DNA of 15,801 nucleotides from JAQUGA01 sp964521105 (GTDB lineage Bacteria > Bacteroidota > Bacteroidia > Bacteroidales > WCHB1-69), in NCBI GenBank assembly GCA_964521105.1, contig CAZFPO010000064.1, positions 1 through 15,801 on the forward strand. The letters are read 5' to 3'. The stretch's first letter is position 1. Every line of letters starts with the position of its first letter. The position numbers and the translations under genes were made by a program. The notes under the pieces were generated by a model. That model was not told where the DNA came from. It saw only the letters and a program-made list of their open reading frames with translations, and made no database searches. Positions 5,664 through 14,000 of this stretch are shown in pieces.

Positions 5664-8021
5664 TTAAATCATAATTCCGATTTTGAAAAAAATCATTCTG
5701 CCAGGATTTTGCTGAAGTTGATTATCGACATATTTTTTGTCAAAAACATTTTCGACTTGTATGGAGGTTGTGATTTTTTTGAGCAGTGTTTTTTCAATTC
5801 GCATATTAAAGATTAAATACCCAGGAAATTTATCGGTAAAAAAGTACTCTTTTTCGATGCTGTTATATTCATTTATCCAAGCCGATCCATAATATTTTAT
5901 CATAAGTGAAGCGTTCGCGATTTTATTAAAGAAGTGTATGCCTCCCGAAATTTTATGTTGTGGAATATCTGTAAGGTATTTTCCTGTGAGGTTTGAGTCG
6001 ACTCTTGTATTGTTGGTTTTGTAATTTAGAATTTTAGCATCTGTAAATGTGTAATTTGCAAAAACTGATAATTTAGATGTGAAATCATATTTTATTTCAG
6101 CTTCAATCCCTTTTATCGTTACGTCCCCAATGTTTCTTTTAGTGATTATAGGAGCAAGCCGATAACCCATATTGACTGAATCACCAGTGCTGATAAAATA
6201 CATAAAATCTTGTCCAAGGCTATAAAATAGCGAAGATGATAAAAATAGTTTATTTTTAATCAACACATCACCTCCAATTTCAAAGGCATTGATAAATTCG
6301 GGCTTTAAATTGGGATTTGCAACAGCAAATGTCCCTTTTCGATTTCCAGTTCTACTCATATCATCAAGTATTGGTGCTCTGAATCCTCGAGCGGCTGAAG
6401 CCATTATTCTGGAATTTTTTGTTAGGTTGTAACAAATGGATAATCGAGGCGACAAGGCATCCCATTTTTTATCGGAAAGATTAGCCGTTTCAAATGATTT
6501 GTAGAATTCAATGGAATACGAAGGATAGTCGATTGAAAAACGGGCATCATAAAATTTAGCATAATCGTAACGAATACCTGCATTAAGCGTTAATTTATCA
6601 GGAATTATTGAAATATCGTCCTGAATATATGCCGCTAAGATATCCATTTTCCCAGCATTATGTATAATGTCAGTTGAGGTATAATAGGTGTCGTTTCCAC
6701 TCACACTGCCTTTTTTACCACTGAATCCAAAACTAATTTTATGATGTTTAAATCGATAATAATCCATGTCAATTTGCGACCCAAAATCATTTCTAAGTGC
6801 GCCTGCTTCGTATAGTTTGTACTCACCTTCGTTCATGTACTCGTAAATCCGAAAGTAATTTTCGGAATTATTAAAAATATTGATTTGCCATTTAAAAAAA
6901 TTAAACATTCCCTTATATTTTATAATACTTGTGAGGGTTTGGTGCTTTGAGAATGCACCAAAATCATCAAAAACTTGAACGCCATTGCCTCTTTTATCAT
7001 CAAAAAATTGGACTTGAATTTCAAGAATATTATTATTTCCCCAATCGTAAGCAGCTTTAGCACCAATTCCATATTCTTTTAAATAAGAGGGAATCATAAT
7101 GGTGTCGTCAATGGTTCTATACACTTCGGGGGTGTTAATGTACCCATCGCTCATTCGTCCGTTGCTGCTCAAATCCCAATAAAATTTTCGGGTATTTCTT
7201 TTATTTGTTTGTATGCCCGAAAATTTCAAATTTGCCGATCTGGTATTGTAAGTACCATATTCCAAATTTACATTACCCGAAAATTTTTCGACCGGTTTTT
7301 TAGAAACCATATCAATCACACCTCCCATGGCTCCGCTGCCATATTTTGCTGGACCCGGTCCTTTAATTACTGTAATGCTCTCGATGTTATTTTTATTTAT
7401 AGTATTCCAGTTTACCGAGCCTCCATCCGATTTATTTAAAGGCATTCCATCCATAACAACTAACGTTCGTCCTTGCTCATTGGCAGGCATTCCACGCATG
7501 GTTACTATAATTTTACTTGAGAAAATCCCCGTGGTATTTCCCGAAATAATCCCAGATGAATTATCGATAATTTGGTTCACACTTTGAACCGGAGCAATGG
7601 CAATTTCCTGAGCTTTTATCGTGTTTACTCGCTGCGTTTGATTTTGAAATGAACTATTTTTAGGTGCAATAATTTCAACTGCTTTTGAAACAAATACCGA
7701 ATCGAGCAAAAAAATATTTATGATTGTTTTCTGTTTGTCCTTTATCGAAACTTTCTTCTCAAAACGTTGATATCCCATACAACTTATTTCGAGGATTAAA
7801 TTATCTTTTGACGGAATTAATAGCGAAAAATAACCTTTTGCATCCGTAATACTTCCAATGGTATTTTCTTTTACTTTTACATTAGCTCTTTCGATGGGGA
7901 GCATTGTGTTGGCGTCAAAAATCTTACCTTCGATTTTAAACATATCCTTATCCTGGCCAAAAAGAGGGATATAACAAAATAAAAAAAGAACAACAATCAA
8001 TAATGATTTACCAATTTTCAT
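5664..8021 (-). CDS. TonB-dependent outer-membrane receptor (complete)
   Basis: The 785-residue receptor has a signal peptide ending at FGQ (about residue 23) and a carboxypeptidase-regulatory-like domain (about 28-110, with ITDAKGYFSL). The plug domain (about 125-235) carries ITVIKGPGPAKYGSGAMGG and VVMDGMPLNK-DGGSVNWN, and a 22-strand-type barrel runs to the end with ASAARGFRAP and ENVFDKKY. The length is typical of the family. It shares its plug motifs with the receptor at 936-1 and lies 15 bases after its partner lipoprotein, probably in one transcript from the promoter near 9093. The ATG at 8021 is preferred over an in-frame TTG three codons upstream because it opens with MKIGKS before the hydrophobic core. 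The ligand is unknown; siderophore, cobalamin, heme or metal complexes are all possible for this fold. Confidence 0.95.
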   Translation of the reverse strand: MKIGKSLLIVVLFLFCYIPLFGQDKDMFKIEGKIFDANTMLPIERANVKVKENTIGSITDAKGYFSLLIPSKDNLILEISCMGYQRFEKKVSIKDKQKTIINIFLLDSVFVSKAVEIIAPKNSSFQNQTQRVNTIKAQEIAIAPVQSVNQIIDNSSGIISGNTTGIFSSKIIVTMRGMPANEQGRTLVVMDGMPLNKSDGGSVNWNTINKNNIESITVIKGPGPAKYGSGAMGGVIDMVSKKPVEKFSGNVNLEYGTYNTRSANLKFSGIQTNKRNTRKFYWDLSSNGRMSDGYINTPEVYRTIDDTIMIPSYLKEYGIGAKAAYDWGNNNILEIQVQFFDDKRGNGVQVFDDFGAFSKHQTLTSIIKYKGMFNFFKWQINIFNNSENYFRIYEYMNEGEYKLYEAGALRNDFGSQIDMDYYRFKHHKISFGFSGKKGSVSGNDTYYTSTDIIHNAGKMDILAAYIQDDISIIPDKLTLNAGIRYDYAKFYDARFSIDYPSYSIEFYKSFETANLSDKKWDALSPRLSICYNLTKNSRIMASAARGFRAPILDDMSRTGNRKGTFAVANPNLKPEFINAFEIGGDVLIKNKLFLSSSLFYSLGQDFMYFISTGDSVNMGYRLAPIITKRNIGDVTIKGIEAEIKYDFTSKLSVFANYTFTDAKILNYKTNNTRVDSNLTGKYLTDIPQHKISGGIHFFNKIANASLMIKYYGSAWINEYNSIEKEYFFTDKFPGYLIFNMRIEKTLLKKITTSIQVENVFDKKYVDNQLQQNPGRMIFFKIGIMI

Positions 8022-8036
8022 AAATACCAACCATTA

Positions 8037-8948
8037 TCATTGTTGAATTTTAACAGAAATTTCCATCATACCATCGGCACTATCATCAGCATGAATTATT
8101 TTTACCATACCTGTTTTTCCGCTTGCTGTTTGAAAAGGAATTACTTTACCGGTAGTGGCATATTTGAATTTCTTTTTTCCCCAAACAGGGTCGTAGGAAA
8201 CAATAAGTAAACTGTCGTTTTGGGCAGCATCAAACGATTCAATCGAAATGGGGTCAGTATCGGCACTTACATCCCACAACGTAAAATTTCGAGTTGTCCA
8301 ATTAACAATAGTTGGGTAAAACGTTTGAGCATCAGTGCTTGAATTATCCATTTCGCCTGGCGAAGATAATGCTGGTGCTGGTGGAGAATCTGTGCTTTTA
8401 AAATAACATAAAATATCAATGTATTGTTGAAAGAATTCGGCTGTGTCGGTTTTATACACTTTGCCTGTTTGTGAGCTAAAAAATGGTCCGTAAGCGGTGC
8501 TGTTCTGGAATCCAATTTTAATAGATGGAAAATAATAAATGCCTCCAAATTGTGAGTTTGGGTCTTTGTAAATATCAAGACTAATCTCAGCAGACATTCG
8601 ATTTCGATCCATAACCGAAAATACCCAACTCACTTTTGACTCAACATTCTGATAAAAAATTTTGTTGATATTCAACGCTTCAGCATAAAGGGCGGTGTCC
8701 ATAACTGTTATTAAAGAGCCATTCGTGAGTCGTTTTTTCACGGTTAAATTGGTGATTGGGCTGCCATTTCCTCTCGCTTGAATGCCAAAAAGCAACGGAT
8801 GTCCTACGGCTACTGTATCGCCATTTTTAGTATAATTACTACCTGCTGTAAAACTAATCATGGGGGGTAATGATTCTTCCTCTTTTTTGCAAGAATTAGA
8901 AATTATTATTGGTAGAAGAAAAAATATTATTTTAAAAACTGGTTTCAT
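8037..8948 (-). CDS. Surface-type lipoprotein paired with TonB receptor (paralog of 1830-949)
   Basis: The 303-residue product has a lipoprotein signal with Cys at residue 20 (IISNSC) and a charged KKEEES tail that suits surface export. An Ig-like N-terminal module starts at PPMISFTAGSNYTKNGDT, and the C-terminal module has YIDILCYF, ALSSPGE, SFDAAQNDSLLIV and GMMEISVKIQ. The order and motifs mirror the lipoprotein at 1830-949. The ATG at 8948 was chosen because it directly precedes the signal peptide; a GTG 13 codons upstream adds non-signal sequence. It is first in a two-gene operon with the receptor, with a leader of roughly 130 bases from the predicted promoter. A role in capturing or handing over the receptor's ligand is inferred from context only. 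Confidence 0.85.
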   Translation of the reverse strand: MKPVFKIIFFLLPIIISNSCKKEEESLPPMISFTAGSNYTKNGDTVAVGHPLLFGIQARGNGSPITNLTVKKRLTNGSLITVMDTALYAEALNINKIFYQNVESKVSWVFSVMDRNRMSAEISLDIYKDPNSQFGGIYYFPSIKIGFQNSTAYGPFFSSQTGKVYKTDTAEFFQQYIDILCYFKSTDSPPAPALSSPGEMDNSSTDAQTFYPTIVNWTTRNFTLWDVSADTDPISIESFDAAQNDSLLIVSYDPVWGKKKFKYATTGKVIPFQTASGKTGMVKIIHADDSADGMMEISVKIQQ

Positions 8949-9061
8949 AAAGCTATCTACATTTTTTAAATTATTGATTTTATGCACTTTATATTAACAT
9001 CATCATTGTTATTAATAAATTTATTTTACAAGAAAAATGATAAATTTAAAAGGTTTATCTT

Positions 9062-9085
9062 CGTATTGTATAAATTTTCAATTCG
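9062..9085. promoter_or_regulatory. Shared operator, copy at the lipoprotein/receptor operon
   Basis: Read on the minus strand the arms are CGAATTG and CAATACG around 10 AT-rich bases, one arm mismatch from perfect. It matches the palindrome at 9170-9193 at 20 of 24 positions. It begins on the base after the minus-strand -7 box, the same arrangement as the copies at 4490 and 9170. Confidence 0.65.
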
Positions 9086-9093
9086 CAAAGTTA
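9086..9093 (-). promoter_or_regulatory. -7 box (TAACTTTG) for the lipoprotein/receptor operon
   Basis: Minus-strand TAACTTTG fits TAnnTTTG and directly abuts the operator at 9085-9062. The -33 region has no clear TTG at standard spacing. It lies about 138 bases before the ATG at 8948. Confidence 0.55.
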
Positions 9094-9161
9094 ATATAAT
9101 AATTCAAAATCTTATGTAAAAAAATGTTTAAATAATAAATGTATTTATTGAAAATAATTTT

Positions 9162-9169
9162 TAATTTTG
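9162..9169 (+). promoter_or_regulatory. -7 box (TAATTTTG) for the T9SS cargo gene
   Basis: TAATTTTG fits TAnnTTTG, lies 62 bases before the ATG at 9232 and directly abuts the operator at 9170. The -33 element is weak. With the box at 9093-9086 it makes a divergent promoter pair 68 bases apart. Confidence 0.55.
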
Positions 9170-9193
9170 CGAATTGTATAATTATACAATTCG
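9170..9193. promoter_or_regulatory. Shared operator, perfect 24-bp palindrome at the T9SS cargo gene
   Basis: CGAATTG, ten bases (TATAATTATA) and CAATTCG form a perfect palindrome over all 24 positions. It starts on the base after the -7 box, so it should cover the transcription start. It is the best copy of the four in this window and a sensible query for finding the rest of the regulon. Confidence 0.7.
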
Positions 9194-9231
9194 ATGAGTT
9201 ATCAATATTTAAAAAATTAAAAATTAAATCT

Positions 9232-10083
9232 ATGAAAAAAACATTACTTTTTTTATTTAGTATTGCATTATTTGGTGTTGCAACAGCTCAAGACACAATT
9301 GTTGGCTGGACATTTCCTGGTTCTCAATTAACACCAAATCAAGGATTAGCTATCAATTCTGGAAGATTTATCGGAACAGAAGATGACACCAATCATCCAG
9401 TTTATTTCACCAATGGAATAGGTTCAGGTGACACCGCCGCTACTGCAATTGGTTGGAACAATGGCGTTATGACCAAATACTGGACAGTAAAATTTAAAAC
9501 TACTGGTTACGAAAACATTAAAATTTCGTCAAAACAACGTGCTGGCAGTCAAAACGGCGGTGGTCCAAAAGAATTTTTGATTCAATGGAGAAAAGGTTCT
9601 TCCGCTGCATGGGCAAATATTATTGATGACACCATTCGTGTTGCTAACGATTGGGACGCAGGTGTTGTGGTTAATGCTGCTTTTCCAGCTGGAGCTGACA
9701 CTGCTACTTCAAACATTTCTGTTAGATGGGTTATTGCTACCGATTTAAATATTTCTGGAACAGCAATTGACACCTTAGCTACTTCAAAAATTGATGATAT
9801 TATTGTTACAGGAACTTCTATAAACACAGGTTTAACCGAAGTTTTATATACAGCAAATGAAATCAATATTTATCCTAATCCATCAACTGGAATCATAAAT
9901 ATTGTAAGTGGTGATGTTGTTGAATCAATCAGAGTATACAATCAACTTGGTTCACTTGTGTTTGAACAAAACAATGCACCTGCAAATTCTTCTATTGACC
10001 TGTCGCAATTTGGTAAGGGAATTTATTTTGTTAACCTTAGTTTGAACGATGAAATTAAAAATCAAAAAGTTGTGATTTTTTAG
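9232..10083 (+). CDS. T9SS-exported surface protein with type A sorting domain
   Basis: The 283-residue protein has a signal peptide ending at VATAQ (residue 20). A beta-rich domain follows (about 22-205), with features seen in many Bacteroidetes secreted proteins: WTFPG near the start, FKTTGYENIKISSKQR, EFLIQWRKG, WVIATDLNISG and SKIDDIIVTG. The type A T9SS sorting domain spans about 210-283, from INIYPNPSTG to the final NQKVVIF. It should cross the outer membrane by T9SS and end up attached to the surface or secreted. I cannot assign a binding or enzymatic role. The ATG at 9232 opens a normal MKKTLLFLF signal; the longer frame upstream runs through the promoter. It is single, divergent from the lipoprotein/receptor operon, and followed by a strong terminator. 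The shared operator suggests it serves the same system. Confidence 0.9.
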   Translation: MKKTLLFLFSIALFGVATAQDTIVGWTFPGSQLTPNQGLAINSGRFIGTEDDTNHPVYFTNGIGSGDTAATAIGWNNGVMTKYWTVKFKTTGYENIKISSKQRAGSQNGGGPKEFLIQWRKGSSAAWANIIDDTIRVANDWDAGVVVNAAFPAGADTATSNISVRWVIATDLNISGTAIDTLATSKIDDIIVTGTSINTGLTEVLYTANEINIYPNPSTGIINIVSGDVVESIRVYNQLGSLVFEQNNAPANSSIDLSQFGKGIYFVNLSLNDEIKNQKVVIF

Positions 10084-10124
10084 CACTAATCAACTAAAAT
10101 TTTCCGTTAGATTACTCTAATACT

Positions 10125-10162
10125 AAAAATCCGATTTCGGCTAAAGCTGAAATCGGATTTTT
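10125..10162. terminator. Strong hairpin terminator, probably bidirectional
   Basis: AAAAATCCGATTTC (10125-10138) pairs exactly with 10149-10162. The stem can extend inward through GGCT/AGCT with one G-U pair, leaving a very small loop. The stem is flanked by A and T runs, so it could terminate from either side. It lies 42 bases after the T9SS gene and separates the operator-linked region from the unrelated genes to the right. Confidence 0.85.
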
Positions 10163-10226
10163 CAGTTTGATGTTGCCCAATAAAAACTTAAAAATCTATC
10201 CTGTTAATTTTTCCCTGAATTTTAAC

Positions 10227-10234
10227 TATTTTTG
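10227..10234 (+). promoter_or_regulatory. Possible -7 box (TATTTTTG) for the lipoprotein gene at 10294
   Basis: TATTTTTG fits TAnnTTTG, 59 bases before the ATG. The bases after it (CCTGGAAA) do not match the shared operator, so this gene is probably outside the regulon. No clear -33 element is seen. Confidence 0.45.
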
Positions 10235-10293
10235 CCTGGAAATTTTTCAATAGATTAATATATTCGGTTTAAATATTAAAAAATACTTTTTAT

Positions 10294-10992
10294 ATGATGA
10301 AATTGGTAAAACAATCCTTATTAGGAATTAACCTTGCAATTTTAGTGGCATTTTTGTGTGCATCTTGTAGAAATAGTGGTGATAAAACTTCTGAAAACAA
10401 TCAAAATGATTCCATTGCAAATGACCAAACCCTTTATGTTGAAGATTTTGCCAAGTTTAAATCACATGAGGATTTAGTGGCTTGTTTTGGTGAAAAAGAG
10501 GTGGTAAAAGGCGAAAGATATATCGAAGAAGGAACAGTAAAAGTATTAGTTAGTATTGTTTTTCCTGAAAGTAATCATCCTTTGACAGTTTTTTGGAAGG
10601 TTGGTCAAAATCAATACAAGGATATTCAATCGGTAGAAGTATCAAAAATGATTTACGATAAAGAATTCAATGTTCGCCTTGCGGAAGATGATTATTGGAA
10701 ATTCAAAAATGGACTAAAAATCGGAATGACCATTCAAGAACTACAAAAACTAAACGGTGGGGTGTTTAAATTTTTGGGTTTGGGCTGGGATTTTGGTGGA
10801 GCAGTTTTTTTGGATAACAAAACCTTCGATAATTACTCTATGTTTTTAGGCTATGTTACCAAAGATGACGGAAATATGCCAAAAGGCTATAACGACATCA
10901 CAGGAGATATGGAACTAAAATCCGACAATAAAATCGCCAACGAACTACCACTGAAACTTGTTTCAATCGAGTATCATTTTGTTAAAAATTAG
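10294..10992 (+). CDS. Unrecognised lipoprotein
   Basis: The 232-residue protein has a lipoprotein signal with Cys at residue 25 (AFLCASC), then a low-complexity linker rich in Asn, Asp and Ser (about 26-45) and a globular domain. Visible segments include HEDLVACFGEKEVVKGERYIEEG, split across residues 57-79, and GLKIGMTIQELQKLNGG (about 141-157). The latter resembles the short helix-containing motif of SmpA/OmlA- or BLIP-like small lipoproteins, but this is a weak resemblance. The start could be either of the two adjacent ATGs. It stands alone after a terminator, with about 100 bases before the next gene, and shows no link to the receptor systems. I do not assign a function. Confidence 0.75.
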   Translation: MMKLVKQSLLGINLAILVAFLCASCRNSGDKTSENNQNDSIANDQTLYVEDFAKFKSHEDLVACFGEKEVVKGERYIEEGTVKVLVSIVFPESNHPLTVFWKVGQNQYKDIQSVEVSKMIYDKEFNVRLAEDDYWKFKNGLKIGMTIQELQKLNGGVFKFLGLGWDFGGAVFLDNKTFDNYSMFLGYVTKDDGNMPKGYNDITGDMELKSDNKIANELPLKLVSIEYHFVKN

Positions 10993-11092
10993 TGTCAAAA
11001 ACTGAATCAAATAATAAGTCCTCATTTTCGATGAATCTCTAAAAAATTAGGATAATAATTTGAAAATCATCTTGAGTAATAAAAAATAAACA

Positions 11093-14000
11093 ATGAAAAA
11101 ATACATTCTCTTACAATTAATCTTAACTGGTTTTTATTTCGCTTCCGCTCAAGATTGCAATAAAGCTGCATGGGCTAGAGCATACGGTGGTTTGTCAACA
11201 TATAATGCCATTGTGGATGGCGGCAGAAGAACCGATGGTACATTTACCGTTTGTGGTTCTTACGGAAATAGTACGTTAACCCTCGAAACGATAGCCTTAC
11301 CCGACAGTGGAATTTATCACTATTTTTTAGCAAATCATGACTCCTCTGGAACCTTCTTCAACGGAACTGTTGTTGCTTGGTACGAAAACTCGGGAGAATA
11401 TTGTGTGATTAGAAAAATTGATGTTGGGGTAGACAATAGCGTTTACATTACAGGTTATTGGAATGGAAGTTCGGTGCATGTGGGTGGTGTTTTATTGCCA
11501 TCAGCAACCAGAAATCGAGTTTTTGTAGCAAAATTCGATGCTTCACTGCAATCAAAATGGGTAAGATATAGCGATTGGATGGCAGCCGATTGTCAGGCAA
11601 ATGATGTGGCTTCCGACCAACACAAAAACGTATTTATTGTTGGTAGTTTTGAAGATAATGCCTTTAAAATGGGTGAATTTACAGTTGAGAATTATGGTGG
11701 TTGGAATATGTGGCGTGACGATTGTTTCTTTATGAAATTTGATTCGCTTGGCAACATCCAGTTTTTGAATCACATGGGAACTGAGAATGATGATGCTGGA
11801 ATGTCCATCGTGGCAGATCAAAATGGGGATGTTGTAATTTTCGGAAACAGTACATCGGCAACTACCTTATTCCATTTTGACGATCATTTTGCGGTGCCTG
11901 GAGCAACTCAATCCTCGATGTTTATGGGGAAATTTAGTGGTGTTGACGGCAGAAATATCTGGGGAAAATACATTGGTGGATATTACTCAGGAAGTACCAT
12001 TTATCCCTCTGATGCTTGTCTGGCTGAAAATAACAACATCATTCTTTCTGGTCAAATGGCAGGACAGATTAATTTCTATCCAAACAGCTACACCACAACA
12101 GACAACGATGGTTTTGTTGCAAAAATAGATTCAGATGGAAACAATCTTTGGCTTCAACGAATTGGCGGACAAAACACTTCCGAAAATGCGACCCGCTGCT
12201 CATTTTATGATGGAAAAATTGCGGTTTCAGGAACTTTATACAGCAATCAGCCCTATGTTGGTGATTTTCCCCTATACTGCACCCAAACCGGAGGCGGATT
12301 TAAGGCATTTAATGCCATGTTTAACACCTTAGGACAAACACTTTGGGCTCGTGGAAATAATCCAAGTAGCTCCACTTATTACAATGGTTGTGTTTTAATT
12401 GACAATAGTGGGAATCAAATTCTGTGGGGCAATTTTACGACCACCCAAACGTGGTATCCGCTATCTTTAACAAATTCATCGAGCAACAATAAACTGTTTC
12501 TCGTTAAGTTTGAACCATTTACTCAAGTTACTGCATTTACGGTAAATGCTGGTCCTGATAAAGAAACGACTTGTGGAACATCCATTCAGCTCAATGGAAG
12601 TACAACTCCAACCAATATTGCTTTTGGATGGTATCCCGACTTGGGGTTTTCGTCAAATGGGAATAAAACACCCTACGTAAATCCAGGCATGAACACCACT
12701 TATTACCTTTATGGAACTTACTTGGGATGCACCATCAGAGATACCGTGAATGTTACCTATTCTAATTCCGAAATCACGGTTGATGCAGGAAATGATGTTC
12801 AGTTTTGTCGAGGAGATAGTATTCAAATTAACACAATTTGCAATCAACCAACAGCAACATATTCATGGTTGCCAGCCATTTATATCAATACTTCCACTTC
12901 GCAAAGTCCTTATGTAAAGCCGCTTTATACAACTTCCTATGTTGTTACAGCAACTTACAACGGTTGTAAAGACATTGACACAATTAGAGTGTATGCACGA
13001 CCATTGCCTTACATTGATCTTCCAAAACAGGATTTATATTACAGTTATTATCGAACCCATTTATGTGCCGGGGATTCACTTGAAATGAACTTTGGCGATC
13101 CATTAAATGTATACACCATCACTACACCTGATGTTGTTACAAATGTAAATAATAATTTGGCAACGCTCATCCCTGTGAGTGGTGCTTTACGAGTTCAAGC
13201 AGTTTCGCCCTATGGATGTTTTTCTAAAGACAGTTTGTCGGTTGTGGTACATAATAATTTGAATGCTCCGCCTGTTGAAGGCGATTTGTTCGACAGAATG
13301 GTCTGTGTGGATGACACCGTTTATTTTCAGATAAGATTTACCAATTCGATAAATTATACTTTTCAATACAGTTGGTACAGTGGTTGGCAAGTTGACTCGT
13401 TGGATGGATTGGGNNNNNNNNNNNNNNNNNNNNNNNNNNNNNNNNNNNNNNNNNNNNNNNNNNNNNNNNNNNNNNNNNNNNNNNNNNNNNNNNNNNNNNN
13501 NNNNNNNNNNNNNGTGGCTTATACCGATAGCGTGTTGATTCGAGTAGTTGCATCGCCACAAATCTTGTTTGAAAGTCCCGTTGATACCATTTGTCACGGA
13601 GATAGTACGCTATTGACGGTATCGGTTCAAAGTCCGCAATTGTACACGTATCGTTGGTACGAAAACGATGTGTTAATCCTTTCAAATACGACACAAATGT
13701 GGGGATATAACACCAATACATTGCATTTTACTCCTGCCAATGTGGCTCAAAACAGTAAAACGTACAAATGTAAGATTTCCAATACTCAGTGTAGTTCAGG
13801 CTTCTTCTCGAACCCACTAAGCATTCATGTTGACACAGTACCTCCAATCACTTGGTCGAGCCAAGCGTATTCGGCTTGCAATAATCAAGGAGCGGTTTTA
13901 ATTCCAGATGCTTCACCTTCGGGTGGTGTTTATACAGGAACGTACATTATTAACGGAAATTCATTTAACACCAGTGGTTTAAATGCTGGCAACTATCCAA

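Noticed and set aside
9170..9193. Match to the molybdate regulator ModE site
   Set aside because: The perfect copy has outer CG and inner TATA--TATA as in ModE sites, but the other three copies do not keep the inner TATA elements; the conserved part is the CGARTTG arms, so the similarity is not used to name the regulator.
9194..9220. Eight-codon leader peptide (MSYQYLKN) directly after the operator
   Set aside because: It is too short to judge, has no regulatory codon runs or attenuator-like hairpin after it, and is easily expected by chance in a leader of this length.
13187..13721. Overlapping minus-strand frames through the N gap
   Set aside because: They exist because N bases cannot contain stops and lie opposite a well-supported repeat protein.
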